Part shown: piece after piece, positions 9,151-18,429 of the stretch
Layout: each line of letters opens with the position of its first letter
Numbering within the stretch: position 1 is the first letter of the stretch
Assembly: GCF_002795805.1 (NCBI RefSeq)
Contig: NZ_CP018799.1
Coordinates: 613,001 to 677,000 of the forward strand
Direction of reading: 5' to 3'
From: Mariprofundus aestuarium
GTDB lineage: Bacteria > Pseudomonadota > Zetaproteobacteria > Mariprofundales > Mariprofundaceae
DNA: 64,000 bases
Translations under genes and position numbers: made by a program
The notes under the pieces: generated by a model
The model's database searches: none
Told to the model about the DNA's origin: nothing
Seen by the model: the letters and a program-made list of their open reading frames with translations, nothing else

Positions 9151-10512
9151 TCACTGATCCAAACACGGCAGCGCGATGGTGATGATCAGTCCGCTCTCTT
9201 TGTGGTTGGCTGCACTTATGTCGCCATCGTGGAGTTCAATGGCATCTCTGGCGATGGCCAGTCCAAGCCCATAACCTGAGCTTCCAGAGTGCCGTTCACG
9301 CGCCTCTGAGCCACGCACAAATGGCTCGAACAGTTTCGCCAGTATCGCCTCATCCGCACCGCTGCCAAAATCTCGAACCTCAATCTTTATCTGTTCACCG
9401 GACCTAGTTAGAGAGACCTCGACACCACTGCCGACAGGCGTATGCCTGATCGCATTGCGGATGACATTGTCCAGCGCGCGAGAGATCCATAAATGATCGC
9501 CTGAAATCCGGCAGGCCACTTGTTCAGTTATTCTAATGGTTTTGTCTTGCGCTTCGGCTTCGAATGCCGCATCTGCAACAATCTCATCCACGATTTCGTC
9601 CAGCTGCAGTGGCTGGCGCTGAATCTCAACCGCGCCCTGTTCGATTCGGGCCAGCGTCAACACCTCGCTAATCAGTTCATTGAGCAGGTTTGCCTCTTTT
9701 TCAATGCGGTTAAGCTCTTCCTGAGCACTCTTTCCAGCGGCACTCCTCGCCAGTTCAAGCCCTACATGCAGTCGCGCTAGGGGTGAACGTAGCTCATGGG
9801 AGATATCGCGCAGCAGCTGTTTGTGGCTACTGATCAGGGATTCCAGCTGCACGGCCATTTTATCGATGCTGCATGCCAACGCACCCAGCTCATCTTTGCG
9901 GGATGCCACGTATGGGTCTGTTCGTGCATTTAGCGAGCCCGCACCGAGCTGTTCGGTGGTTTTCTGAAGTATGCGGATCGGGCGGGTAAACATGCGTGTC
10001 AGCAGCCAGCTGATCAGCGCGATGGCAAGCAGCGCAACGGTAAGTCGCACAACAAGGGATTGCCTGACGCTGTGTTGTATGCTTTCAGGTTGCAGGCGCG
10101 TGAACGCAGCCCAGTAATAGGTTTCTCCCTGATAGCTCACAGGCAGTGCAACGGCCAACAGAGGCGGGTTTACCACTTCGATTTTCCCCTGCTGCTTGAT
10201 GACCTGTTGGGAAAGTTCCTGCAGTTCGGGAGGCAGCGATCGCATATGGAGGTTGTTACCCTGTTTATCAAGCAGACGCCCATGAATGTGCTGGTCTCTT
10301 CTCAAGGTATGGCGTTGCCACTGACGGTAGGCTTCGAGGCCTCCATCGCGGTAGAGGGCTGCAGCCGTTTCAGCTGGCGCTGCCAGTGCTGCCATCTGCA
10401 GTTCGATTGAACGGTTCTCCTCCAGCCATTTCTGGCTTAGCCAGCCGGAAATGGCAGCTGTCAAAACCAATGTTGCCAACAGCAACAGGAATACCTTCCA
10501 GAACAGACGCAT
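9151..10512 (-). CDS. Sensor histidine kinase, CpxA-like
   Basis: Inner-membrane kinase of an envelope-stress type two-component system. An N-terminal membrane helix (about residues 5-27), a periplasmic domain of about 130 residues and a second helix (about 155-172) are followed by a HAMP linker. The dimerisation box RDISHELRSPLARL carries the phospho-accepting histidine near residue 245, and the ATPase domain has N, G1 (DFGSGADE) and G2 (GYGLGLAIA) boxes. Length (453 aa) matches CpxA (457). The start is supported by AGGAGCT upstream. It lies 10 nt behind its response regulator and diverges with it from a CpxP-like gene, as in E. coli. The name CpxA is likely but rests on architecture and synteny. 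Confidence 0.88.
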   Translation of the reverse strand: MRLFWKVFLLLLATLVLTAAISGWLSQKWLEENRSIELQMAALAAPAETAAALYRDGGLEAYRQWQRHTLRRDQHIHGRLLDKQGNNLHMRSLPPELQELSQQVIKQQGKIEVVNPPLLAVALPVSYQGETYYWAAFTRLQPESIQHSVRQSLVVRLTVALLAIALISWLLTRMFTRPIRILQKTTEQLGAGSLNARTDPYVASRKDELGALACSIDKMAVQLESLISSHKQLLRDISHELRSPLARLHVGLELARSAAGKSAQEELNRIEKEANLLNELISEVLTLARIEQGAVEIQRQPLQLDEIVDEIVADAAFEAEAQDKTIRITEQVACRISGDHLWISRALDNVIRNAIRHTPVGSGVEVSLTRSGEQIKIEVRDFGSGADEAILAKLFEPFVRGSEARERHSGSSGYGLGLAIARDAIELHDGDISAANHKESGLIITIALPCLDQ

Positions 10513-10522
10513 GTTTTAGCTC

Positions 10523-11209
10523 CTATTCAACGGGGACAAACAGCCAGCCGACACCACGTACGGTTTTGATGCGTGGTTCGTCATTGGCCAGTGGTGAAAG
10601 CTTTTTACGAAGATGGCCGATATGAACATCGAGCGTGCGGTCGAATGGTCCATAGTGCTTACTCAGGGCTATCTTGCTCAGCTCCTGTTTCGAGACCACT
10701 TCACCGGCCTTCTCCATCAGTGCCACGAGGATGTTGTACTCGGTGGCGGTCAGGTCCAGTGCGACACCGGACTCTGAAAGGGTGCGGGATTGCGGTTGCC
10801 ATTCGATATTGCCGAAACGGCTGGTTGTATGGCTCCTCTGTTCGGGCTGCTGTTCGGTTCTGCGCAATATGGCCCGTATTCTGGCTGCCAGTTCACGCGG
10901 ATTGCATGGTTTGGGAAGGTAGTCGTCCGCTCCGAGTTCTAGGCCGATGATGCGATCCACCTCCTCGCCCCGGCCGGTCAGCATGATTACCGGGACCTGG
11001 CTGAAGCCGCGCAGTTCGCGCAGCACATCCATGCCATTTTTACCCGGCATCATGATATCTAGAATCAGCAGTTCAAAATCGTTTGCTCTGACCTGTTCAA
11101 GGCCGCTGTTGCCATCGTGGGCGCAGGCCAGTTCAAATCCCTCACCGGCAAGGAACCGTTGCATCAGTTCGCACAGTTCGACATCGTCATCAACCATCAG
11201 AATAGCCAT
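10523..11209 (-). CDS. OmpR/PhoB-family response regulator, CpxR-like
   Basis: DNA-binding regulator of 228 aa paired with the kinase that follows it. The receiver domain has the acidic pair DDD near residue 7, the phospho-acceptor aspartate in LLILDIMMPG near residue 51 and a conserved lysine in LPKP. A winged-helix output domain with TATEYNILVALM and RTLDVHIGHLRKKL follows. It is divergent from the Spy/CpxP-like gene across a short region with a candidate CpxR box. Confidence 0.9.
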   Translation of the reverse strand: MAILMVDDDVELCELMQRFLAGEGFELACAHDGNSGLEQVRANDFELLILDIMMPGKNGMDVLRELRGFSQVPVIMLTGRGEEVDRIIGLELGADDYLPKPCNPRELAARIRAILRRTEQQPEQRSHTTSRFGNIEWQPQSRTLSESGVALDLTATEYNILVALMEKAGEVVSKQELSKIALSKHYGPFDRTLDVHIGHLRKKLSPLANDEPRIKTVRGVGWLFVPVE

Positions 11210-11249
11210 ATCGCTATATTGCCATGAAAAGCATCTTCGGGAAGCTGCT

Positions 11250-11265
11250 TTTACGCTTCCTTTAC
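11250..11265 (-). promoter_or_regulatory. Candidate CpxR box
   Basis: On the minus strand this reads GTAAA-GGAAGC-GTAAA, two perfect CpxR half-sites spaced by 6 nt (the E. coli consensus has about 5). It sits in the divergent region between the regulator gene and the CpxP-like gene, where autoregulation and target control would be expected. Confidence 0.55.
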
Positions 11266-11366
11266 ATTTATTTGCATCTCCTTTGCAGAGCCCATGCCCA
11301 ACGTTGCACTAAAAGGCTCATCATTCGACCTGCGCCGGAGAGCGTAGTTGAGAACCCAAGGAGTTA

Positions 11367-11879
11367 ATGATGAATGAGCAGAAAGTAATCAAAAGAGAGA
11401 GTGGCCTGAAAACTGTTGTGTTCTTCGTGATTGCATCGGCCCTGTTTATTACCGGTGCCAATATGGCTTATGCATTCGGTGGTCATGGCAGTGAAAAAAA
11501 CATGGAGCGCCATTCACAACGAATCGCTGAAAAACTGAACCTTAGCGATAGCCAGCGTGATCAGTTCAAACAGATTCACGAGCAGGGACGTGCCGAAGCC
11601 AAGGGTATTCACGAAGCAATGCAGAAAAATCGTGAGGCACTGCAAAACCTTGACCCATCTGCCAAGAATTATGTCAAACAGGTGGCCGTACTAGCCAATG
11701 AAAAGGCGGAGCTGGTTAAGCAGATGGTGACCCACAAGAGTGAGATTCGTGCCGAAGTGCATGCGATGCTGACACCTGAACAGCGCGAAAAAACCAAAGC
11801 GATGAAGATGGAGCGCAAGGGTAAAGGAAAACGCTCCGGTGATGGCCCGAGAGGCAAAGGCGACTGTAAGAACCGTTAA
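11367..11879 (+). CDS. Spy/CpxP-family periplasmic protein
   Basis: Predicted periplasmic chaperone-like repressor or adaptor of the envelope-stress system. A hydrophobic export signal covers about residues 17-37, ending near AYAFGG. The mature part is helical, with the family LTxxQ-type motifs seen as LNLSDSQRDQF and LTPEQREK. The C-terminus is unusually basic and glycine-rich (about the last 25 residues, KGKGKRSGDGPRGKGD), which is not typical of CpxP. AAGGAG precedes the start; two adjacent ATG codons are possible. Divergent position next to the Cpx-like pair supports the role. Confidence 0.85.
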   Translation: MMNEQKVIKRESGLKTVVFFVIASALFITGANMAYAFGGHGSEKNMERHSQRIAEKLNLSDSQRDQFKQIHEQGRAEAKGIHEAMQKNREALQNLDPSAKNYVKQVAVLANEKAELVKQMVTHKSEIRAEVHAMLTPEQREKTKAMKMERKGKGKRSGDGPRGKGDCKNR

Positions 11880-11908
11880 CTGACCAAAGGCTCAGCCCAG
11901 TGAAGAGG

Positions 11909-11935
11909 CGCCCTGCAAATGCAGGGCGTTTTTTT
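11909..11935 (+). terminator. Intrinsic terminator of the Spy/CpxP-like gene
   Basis: Perfect stem CGCCCTGC / GCAGGGCG with an AAAT loop and seven T. It shows that a longer upstream start for the next gene is not used. Confidence 0.9.
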
Positions 11936-11960
11936 ATGCGTTCACGGTTATGATGCGCCC

Positions 11961-13880
11961 ATGCCAATCATGACCCTCAACCATCTTGATAAAGCCTTCG
12001 GATCACAGGTGCTGTTAGATGACATCAGCCTGAGTATCGGGCGCGGTGTGCGCATCGGGCTGATCGGCCGCAATGGTGAGGGTAAATCGACCCTGCTCAA
12101 GATTATGGCGGGCCTCATCGAGCCGGATCACGGTGACGTGACGTGCCGATCGGGCACAAGAGTTGCCTATCTGCCGCAGGCGCCCCATTTTGATGCTGGA
12201 TTCAGTGTGTTCCATGTTGTGGCCGAGGGACTTGGTGATGTGGCACGAACGCTTGAGTTGTATCACGAGACGTTGAAGCTGCTTGAGAGTGATAGCTCGG
12301 AAGTCCTGCTGCGTAAGGTGGATAAGCTTCAGGGCGAGTTGGAGAGAACCGGAGCCTGGCAGTTGCATAACCGAATCGAGACGGCGATATCTAAGCTGAA
12401 GCTGGATGCCGATCGCGATGTGGGCGAACTCTCCGGTGGCTGGCTGCGTCGTGTGGCATTGGCGCGTGCAGTGGTCTCTGAGCCGGATGTGCTGCTGCTC
12501 GATGAGCCGACCAACCATCTCGATATTGCATCGATCGAATGGTTGGAAGATTTTGTCGCCTCCTTTCCGGGATCTGTTCTGTTTATTACCCATGATCGTT
12601 ATTTCCTCGACGCTGTAGCAGAGGAGATTATTGAACTTGATCGTGGGCACCTGACTCATTTCCCCTGCTCCTATGCTGAATATCTGGAGAAGAAATCAGA
12701 GTTGTTATCTCAGGAGGAGAGCACTCATCGTAAGTTCGACAAGTTGCTGGCTGGTGAAGAGCGCTGGATCCGGCAGGGAATTCCAGCCCGGCGCACGAGA
12801 AATGAGGGGCGGGCACGGGCCCTGGAGGATCTGAGAAAGCAGCGGGCAAGCCGACGCATGCGCGGAGGTGATGTCGATCTGCGTGTATCTTCCGGCATTA
12901 AGCCCGGCAAGATGTTGATGGAGGCGGTTGAGGTCTCGCATGCCTTCGGTGAGACACTGATATGTGAGAAATTTAGTCACAAGATTATGGCGGGTGACCG
13001 GGTGGGTTTGATTGGCCCCAACGGTGTTGGTAAAACGACCCTGCTCAGGATTCTTCTCGGCGAGATGAATGCCGATGCTGGCCGGGTACGCCACGGCGTG
13101 CGGTTGGCTCCTGCCTTCTTGACCCAGATGCGCGAACTGAATCCGGAAACCAGAATTAAGGATGTACTGCTTCCGCAGGGTGGCAACTATGTGCATATCG
13201 GTGGCCACGAGCCCCGCCACATTGTCAGCTATATGCAGGACTTTCTGTTTGATAAAGAGAGGTTGAATTCGCGTGTAGCTGCGCTTTCCGGTGGTGAGCG
13301 TGGACGATTGATGCTGGCGAAACTACTACTGGAACCCGCCAATCTTCTGGTGCTTGATGAGCCGACCAATGATCTCGATATAGGCACACTTAGCGTACTG
13401 GAGCAGGCGTTAGCCCGTTATGACGGCACCGTGATTTTGGTTTCCCATGATCGTGCTTTTATGGATCGCGTTGCTTCGCGTGTGCTGGCCTTTGAAGGTG
13501 ATGGCATCATCATTCCGATTGAGGGTGGTTATTCCGATTATCAGGCCTGGAAAACGCGGCAGCTGGAGAAGGCACAGCAGCAGGCAGAGGAAGAGAAGAA
13601 GCGGACGCCGGTGCAAACTGCTCCGAAAACAGCGAAAAAATTAAATAAGCTCTCCTACAAAGAGCAGCGTGAACTGGATGGGCTGCCGCTGGAGATTGAG
13701 GTTATGGAAAAAGAGAAGGGTGAGATTGAGGTCCGTTTCTGTGAGCCTGACTATTTCAGCAGCAACCCTGAAGGTTTCCAGAATGACCAGGCACGTTTGA
13801 ATGAACTGGAGTCTAAGCTTGAGCTGGCTTACGCACGCTGGGAAGAGCTCGAAGCCAAACAGGAAGAGCTAGCCGGATAA
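11961..13880 (+). CDS. uup: ABC-F ATPase Uup
   Basis: Soluble duplicated ABC ATPase of the ABC-F group; Uup acts on ribosomes or branched DNA intermediates and is not a transporter. Two nucleotide-binding domains are complete: Walker A GRNGEGKST and GPNGVGKTT, signatures LSGGWLRR and LSGGERGR, Walker B LLLDEPTNHLD and LVLDEPTNDLD. A C-terminal lysine/glutamate-rich coiled-coil domain (last about 80 residues, after KLSYKEQRELDGLP) is diagnostic for Uup. An in-frame ATG at 11919 would overlap the preceding terminator, so I start at 11961; ATG 11970 is also possible. Confidence 0.93.
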   Translation: MPIMTLNHLDKAFGSQVLLDDISLSIGRGVRIGLIGRNGEGKSTLLKIMAGLIEPDHGDVTCRSGTRVAYLPQAPHFDAGFSVFHVVAEGLGDVARTLELYHETLKLLESDSSEVLLRKVDKLQGELERTGAWQLHNRIETAISKLKLDADRDVGELSGGWLRRVALARAVVSEPDVLLLDEPTNHLDIASIEWLEDFVASFPGSVLFITHDRYFLDAVAEEIIELDRGHLTHFPCSYAEYLEKKSELLSQEESTHRKFDKLLAGEERWIRQGIPARRTRNEGRARALEDLRKQRASRRMRGGDVDLRVSSGIKPGKMLMEAVEVSHAFGETLICEKFSHKIMAGDRVGLIGPNGVGKTTLLRILLGEMNADAGRVRHGVRLAPAFLTQMRELNPETRIKDVLLPQGGNYVHIGGHEPRHIVSYMQDFLFDKERLNSRVAALSGGERGRLMLAKLLLEPANLLVLDEPTNDLDIGTLSVLEQALARYDGTVILVSHDRAFMDRVASRVLAFEGDGIIIPIEGGYSDYQAWKTRQLEKAQQQAEEEKKRTPVQTAPKTAKKLNKLSYKEQRELDGLPLEIEVMEKEKGEIEVRFCEPDYFSSNPEGFQNDQARLNELESKLELAYARWEELEAKQEELAG

Positions 13881-13890
13881 CCCCGTTTAA

Positions 13891-16662
13891 TTAATCCAGC
13901 AGTATCCGGATTGATTTACTCAACTCCTGAATCTTGAACGGTTTGGATAGAACAGGGATTGATTCAATGCCTTTAAACGACAGCAGCGAGTCAGCTTTAT
14001 CGTAACCTGTTGCGAAAATGATCTTTGCCATAGGGTTTTTTTCCAGTATCTCCCGGGCAGCCTCAGGGCCACCAACTTCAGGCATCACTACATCCAGAAG
14101 AACTACATCAACTGCAATGGATTGGCAGATTTCGACAGCCTCTCTTCCGTTTTCTGCCATCATAGTTTTATAGCCTAGGGTTTCCAGTGCTTCGGCTGCT
14201 GTGTGGCGCAGGTTGCTGTCATCATCAACGACCAGAATGATTTCGCCGTTACCCTCCACGGCAACAGACGGTACTTCGATATTTTTCAGGTCCTCTTTTT
14301 CATCGGCAAGCGGTAGGTAGACATGGAACTCTGTTCCAAGCCCGGGTTCGCTTTTTACCTCGATAAAGCCGTGGTGGGATTTCACAATGGTCATCGACAT
14401 TGAGAGCCCGAGACCGGTACCTTTGCCGACCTCCTTGGTCGTAAAGAAGGGGTCAAAGATTCGCTCAAGGTGTGCTTCTTCAATGCCCTGACCATTATCA
14501 TGTAGCATCAGGTGAGCGTAGTTGTCAGATTTCGCACCGATGTGTTTTGTACAGAAGCTCTGATCGGCATAAAACTGTGCAGTACGGAAGGTGATGGCCG
14601 GATTTTTTGTCTTCTTTACAGCATCCACGGCATTGCCGAAGAGATTCAGAATCATCTGCTGCAACTGGGTTGGGTTACCCATAATGATTAATTTATGAGA
14701 GTCGATCTGTTTATCCAACTTGATGTTTTCAGGAATGACAATCTGATGCAGCCTGAATGCCTCCTTGATGAAGGTGGTGAGTGACAGGGGATGCATCTTC
14801 ACCTCTTCACTGCGGGCAAAGACCATCATCTGCTTGATCATGTCGGCAGCCTGAAAACCTACCTTTTCAACCCGTTCTATTTTCTCAGTCAGCTCAGGCA
14901 TGCCATGCATTTTCTTTTTGACCATGAAAAGATTGCCGATCATGCCTGCCAGCATGTTGTTGAAGTCGTGGGCGATGCCGCCGACCAGTGTACCAAGCGC
15001 CTCCATCTTCTGTGCCTGGCGGAACTGTGCCTCCAGCGTTTTGTGTTCGCTGAGGTCTTCATGGATGCCGACGAAATGTGTGATCTCGCCATCGCTGGCA
15101 CGAATAGGAGAGATGGTGAGCATGGCGGGATAGAAGCTGCCATTCTTGCGTTTTTCAATGATCTCGCCCTGCCATACCTCACCGGATTTTATCGTTTTCC
15201 ACATCTTTTCGTAAAATGCTACATCCTGATTTCCACTGTTAAGCAGGGATGGGTTCTGGCCTATTGCCTCCTCTTCGCTATAACCCGAATTGGAGCAGAA
15301 TGCCTGATTGACGTATTCGATGACACCATTGAAGTCGGTGATCAGAACAGCCTCACCAGCCTGATCGATTGCCTTGAATATCTTGTCCGCCTGACTCTCC
15401 AGCTGCTTGTTCTGGATGATGTTGGCAACAGCATCAGCAACTGCTGTAAGGAATGTGGACTCTTCATCGTTCTGCTGGTGACCATGCTGAACATAAAGAT
15501 TAATGATGCCGAGTAACCCTCCGGGAGCGAGAATCGGGATGCAGTAATGACCGTGGTTCGTTACCCCATCTGGACGAGTCACGTGATCGTTGTCCAGACA
15601 CGCTTTGAAAAGCAACTTTTTGTTTTGGGCAGCAATACCGCAGAGACAGCGGTCGTACTCTACGGTCGAGCAGAGGCTGCGAAGTTCTTCACCAAGGTTT
15701 CTTTCCACAACCATCGTCAGTTCCGACTTTTTATCATCGGCAAGGAAGATGCTCCCTTTTTTATCCAGGGCCAGCCACTTGATATCCAGTATGACATCCA
15801 GAACCTTACTGAGAGTTTCAGAGAGGGTGCGAGACTCAAGTGCAAGCGATAAGATTTCGGAGAGTGATTGATTGATATCCGCACGTTGCTTCAGCGCTTT
15901 AGCTGCACTCTTTGAGGTTGAGTAGGCCTCATCGAAAAGAGCGACAATAATAATGCCACCCTGAATCAGGAAAGCGACAATGAGGATAAAAATTGCCATG
16001 ATCAGTGGTTCGATGACCGCCTCGAAATGAAGTTTCGTTGTGGTTTCAAAGAAACTCATGCCTTCCATGGCGGTATAGTGCATGGCTGAAACAGCGACCC
16101 CCATGACGATGGCGGCCAGGGTTTTTGTGGGTAACTGACTGAAGATATGCGTATCACGTAGTTTGTTTGCGATCAGCAAGGCGGTAGTCGAGGCGATGAT
16201 AGCGATGGCAACGGCAATCATGACGATGACAGCATCGTGATGCATGGTCGCATTCATTCTCATGGCAGCCATGCCGGAGTAGTGCATGCCTGCAATGCCG
16301 AGTCCCATGATCGTTCCTATGAAATATGTTCTAAGGGAGGAGGGTTTTAGACCCCCGCTGAAACGAAGCGGGTAGATGGCAATGGAGCTGACTGCGACTG
16401 CCAACAGCAGTGAAATTGCAGTAAGTGAAATATCAAACTGCACAGGAATTGGCATCTTCAGTGCCAGAATCGCAATAAAGTGCATGGTCCAGATGCCTGC
16501 GCCCAGGCTCAGGCCAAATGCTGCTACCCACGCCAGAGAGCGCCTGTCAGAACTGGAGGAGTAAATTCGGGGAACGGTTGAGAGAGTGACAAAGGATGCT
16601 CCAACCGCCGCCATTACTGAGATGGCAACCAGAATCCAGTTGTATGTACCTGTAATTTCCAC
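13891..16662 (-). CDS. MHYT-domain hybrid sensor histidine kinase
   Basis: Large membrane signalling protein of 923 aa. Residues 1-about 250 form a seven-helix MHYT sensor with three conserved repeats, seen as TMHFIAILA, GMHYSGMAAM and AMHYTAMEGM. MHYT is thought to sense oxygen, CO or NO, probably through copper. A GAF-like region (about 270-420), a PAS domain (about 435-550), a histidine kinase (GGIAHDFNNML near 564, GKGTGLGLSM) and a C-terminal receiver (VVDDD near 809, LLDVVMPEVGG) follow. GTG start with AAGGAG upstream. No dedicated regulator gene is adjacent, so phosphotransfer to an unlinked partner is likely. Confidence 0.92.
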   Translation of the reverse strand: MEITGTYNWILVAISVMAAVGASFVTLSTVPRIYSSSSDRRSLAWVAAFGLSLGAGIWTMHFIAILALKMPIPVQFDISLTAISLLLAVAVSSIAIYPLRFSGGLKPSSLRTYFIGTIMGLGIAGMHYSGMAAMRMNATMHHDAVIVMIAVAIAIIASTTALLIANKLRDTHIFSQLPTKTLAAIVMGVAVSAMHYTAMEGMSFFETTTKLHFEAVIEPLIMAIFILIVAFLIQGGIIIVALFDEAYSTSKSAAKALKQRADINQSLSEILSLALESRTLSETLSKVLDVILDIKWLALDKKGSIFLADDKKSELTMVVERNLGEELRSLCSTVEYDRCLCGIAAQNKKLLFKACLDNDHVTRPDGVTNHGHYCIPILAPGGLLGIINLYVQHGHQQNDEESTFLTAVADAVANIIQNKQLESQADKIFKAIDQAGEAVLITDFNGVIEYVNQAFCSNSGYSEEEAIGQNPSLLNSGNQDVAFYEKMWKTIKSGEVWQGEIIEKRKNGSFYPAMLTISPIRASDGEITHFVGIHEDLSEHKTLEAQFRQAQKMEALGTLVGGIAHDFNNMLAGMIGNLFMVKKKMHGMPELTEKIERVEKVGFQAADMIKQMMVFARSEEVKMHPLSLTTFIKEAFRLHQIVIPENIKLDKQIDSHKLIIMGNPTQLQQMILNLFGNAVDAVKKTKNPAITFRTAQFYADQSFCTKHIGAKSDNYAHLMLHDNGQGIEEAHLERIFDPFFTTKEVGKGTGLGLSMSMTIVKSHHGFIEVKSEPGLGTEFHVYLPLADEKEDLKNIEVPSVAVEGNGEIILVVDDDSNLRHTAAEALETLGYKTMMAENGREAVEICQSIAVDVVLLDVVMPEVGGPEAAREILEKNPMAKIIFATGYDKADSLLSFKGIESIPVLSKPFKIQELSKSIRILLD

Positions 16663-16769
16663 CAGGGCTCCTTGTCACTTTAAGGCCATTTGCTGCATTT
16701 AATGGGTGATTCTAACGCCTCTCATCAAATCACTGCAACTTCGTTGATCAGAGGTTAGATTGCCGCGCT

Positions 16770-17963
16770 ATGCCAAAACTATTATTTCATCTCGGAGAGC
16801 TATCTCTCAAGGGTAAGAACCGTTCCGTATTCGAGCGCCGTATGGCACAGAACATTAAACGTGTCATTCTCCCTGTTATTAAACCCGGTGGTATTCATCG
16901 TGAGCATGGCCGCATGACAGCTGATGTAGAATCAGTTTCGGATGAGCTGATCAACCTGCTCTCGCTGATCCCCGGCATTCGAAATTTCTCAGTGGCGGAA
17001 TCTTGTGAGCTTGATCTTGCTGCGATGCAGGAGGCTGCAAAGGCTGCTGTGCTTGCCGATTTCGGCCCTGATGTGGAGGGCAAACGCTTCCGCGTCACCG
17101 CCAAGCGTAGCGATAAACGTTTTCCGATTAAAACGCCGGAGTTGAATTTCGAGATCGGTGGTTTTCTGAAAAACCAATTGAATTTGCTTGTGAATCTTAA
17201 TAATCCCGAAATTGATGTGCGTATTGAGATCGGCTTGAAAGAGGCCTATATCTATACCCGAAAGATAGCGGGTATTGGTGGCCTGCCTGTCGGTTCATCC
17301 GGCCGTGGTGTTGTGCTTTTTTCCGGAGGTATTGATTCTCCGGTAGCAGCTTACACGATGATTAAACGCGGCATGGAAGTGGTGCTGGTTCACCTTTATA
17401 ACAGTACGATCAATCGAGACTTTGTTAAAATCAGGGATCTGGCACGCCAGCTTTCACTCTATCAGGGTAGGGTGAAGCTTTACCTTATCGATCTTGAAGA
17501 GTTTCAGCGCCATGCCATCGCCAATGTGTCGGCTGAGTACCGCATGATCATCTACAAGCGCCAGATGATTCGCTCAGCCGCCAAAATTGCACATCTGGAA
17601 AAAGCGCAGGCACTGGTGACCGGGGATTCGCTTGGCCAGGTGGCAAGCCAGACGCTGGCAAATATCCACGCAATTTACGACGCCTCTGACCTGCCACTGT
17701 TGCCGCCGTTGATCGGTATGGATAAAGAGGAGATTATCGCTCTTGGGCGCCGTATTGGCACCTATGAGATCTCTATCGAGGAGTACTGCGATATCTGTTC
17801 ATTCCTGATTGCCAAGCACCCGGAAACACACGGTAGCCGTGATCGCGTGGCAGAGCTTGAAAGCCTGCTGCCGCTGGAAGGACTGGAGTATCCAACCCGG
17901 ACGATCTGGTTTAATGGCGGCCATGAGCAGGGCGATGAGCGGGAGCAGGTGCCCCCTGCATGA
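16770..17963 (+). CDS. thiI: tRNA sulfurtransferase ThiI
   Basis: Makes 4-thiouridine at position 8 of tRNAs; in some bacteria it also donates sulfur for thiamine. The N-terminal ferredoxin-like and THUMP domains (about 1-165) contain GELSLKGKNRS. The PP-loop ATP pyrophosphatase motif SGGIDSP sits near residue 187. The conserved cysteine corresponds to EEYCDICSF near residue 344. At 397 aa the C-terminal rhodanese domain of E. coli ThiI is absent, as in many bacteria, so sulfur must come from a separate carrier. Overlaps the next gene by 4 nt. Confidence 0.95.
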   Translation: MPKLLFHLGELSLKGKNRSVFERRMAQNIKRVILPVIKPGGIHREHGRMTADVESVSDELINLLSLIPGIRNFSVAESCELDLAAMQEAAKAAVLADFGPDVEGKRFRVTAKRSDKRFPIKTPELNFEIGGFLKNQLNLLVNLNNPEIDVRIEIGLKEAYIYTRKIAGIGGLPVGSSGRGVVLFSGGIDSPVAAYTMIKRGMEVVLVHLYNSTINRDFVKIRDLARQLSLYQGRVKLYLIDLEEFQRHAIANVSAEYRMIIYKRQMIRSAAKIAHLEKAQALVTGDSLGQVASQTLANIHAIYDASDLPLLPPLIGMDKEEIIALGRRIGTYEISIEEYCDICSFLIAKHPETHGSRDRVAELESLLPLEGLEYPTRTIWFNGGHEQGDEREQVPPA

Positions 17964-18229
17964 GTGAAAGGTTGAGTCTCACCAAAAGGAGTCTCGGCCT
18001 TCTTCTTTTCTGGTCTTCGTGGCTATTATGGGGGGTGGTGCTTATCGTGCCTTTCATGCTCGATAGCGATGCAGCGACAATTGCGGTCATCGTAACCTCG
18101 CTGCTGGTCGCGGCGGAGGTTTGTTTTGCGGCAAGCCTGCTGTTACTCGGGCGGCCCTTTTGTCATGCAGTTAAGGCGAAGCTGAAGCCGCTGTGGCAGA
18201 GAATCAGCGACAACAACGCTTCTGGATAA
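17960..18229 (+). CDS. Small two-helix membrane protein (transporter-suffix-like)
   Basis: Predicted inner-membrane protein of 89 aa with two hydrophobic helices (about 12-32 and 40-65), including LLLFWSSWLLWGVVL and LLLLGRPF. It resembles the short transporter-suffix domain found alone or at transporter C-termini. Translationally coupled to thiI (ATGA overlap). Convergent with the small cysteine-rich gene, with only two bases between their stops. Function unknown. Confidence 0.75.
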   Translation: MSERLSLTKRSLGLLLFWSSWLLWGVVLIVPFMLDSDAATIAVIVTSLLVAAEVCFAASLLLLGRPFCHAVKAKLKPLWQRISDNNASG

Positions 18230-18231
18230 AG

Positions 18232-18429
18232 CTATTTAGGATTACCTTTTTCAATTTCGGATGGAGTATTTTTACTATCCTTCAGCCTGCGCGAAATGTT
18301 CTTTTCACTGCTGCTGAAAGTGAACCTTCCCGATAACGTACACCCTTTCATGCCGGGGTCGCATGCTTTGCCCGGCACCCTGCGGCACATACCATCTACC
18401 TCATGCGGGCAACCCCAGCCGCTACTCAA
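18232..18429 (-). CDS. Small cysteine-rich protein, TTG start coupled to upstream gene
   Basis: Sixty-five-residue protein with a conserved-looking block WGCPHEVDGMCRR...CDPGMKGC...GRFTF containing four cysteines and a histidine, suggestive of a metal site. The TTG overlaps the TGA of the upstream 75-aa membrane protein gene (TTGA), with AGGAAAG just upstream, so translation is probably by re-initiation. A longer frame from ATG 18483 would lie inside the upstream gene and adds no conserved-looking sequence. I recall similar CPHE-x-DG-x-C proteins in other proteobacteria, always unnamed; no function can be given. Confidence 0.65.
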   Translation of the reverse strand: MSSGWGCPHEVDGMCRRVPGKACDPGMKGCTLSGRFTFSSSEKNISRRLKDSKNTPSEIEKGNPK

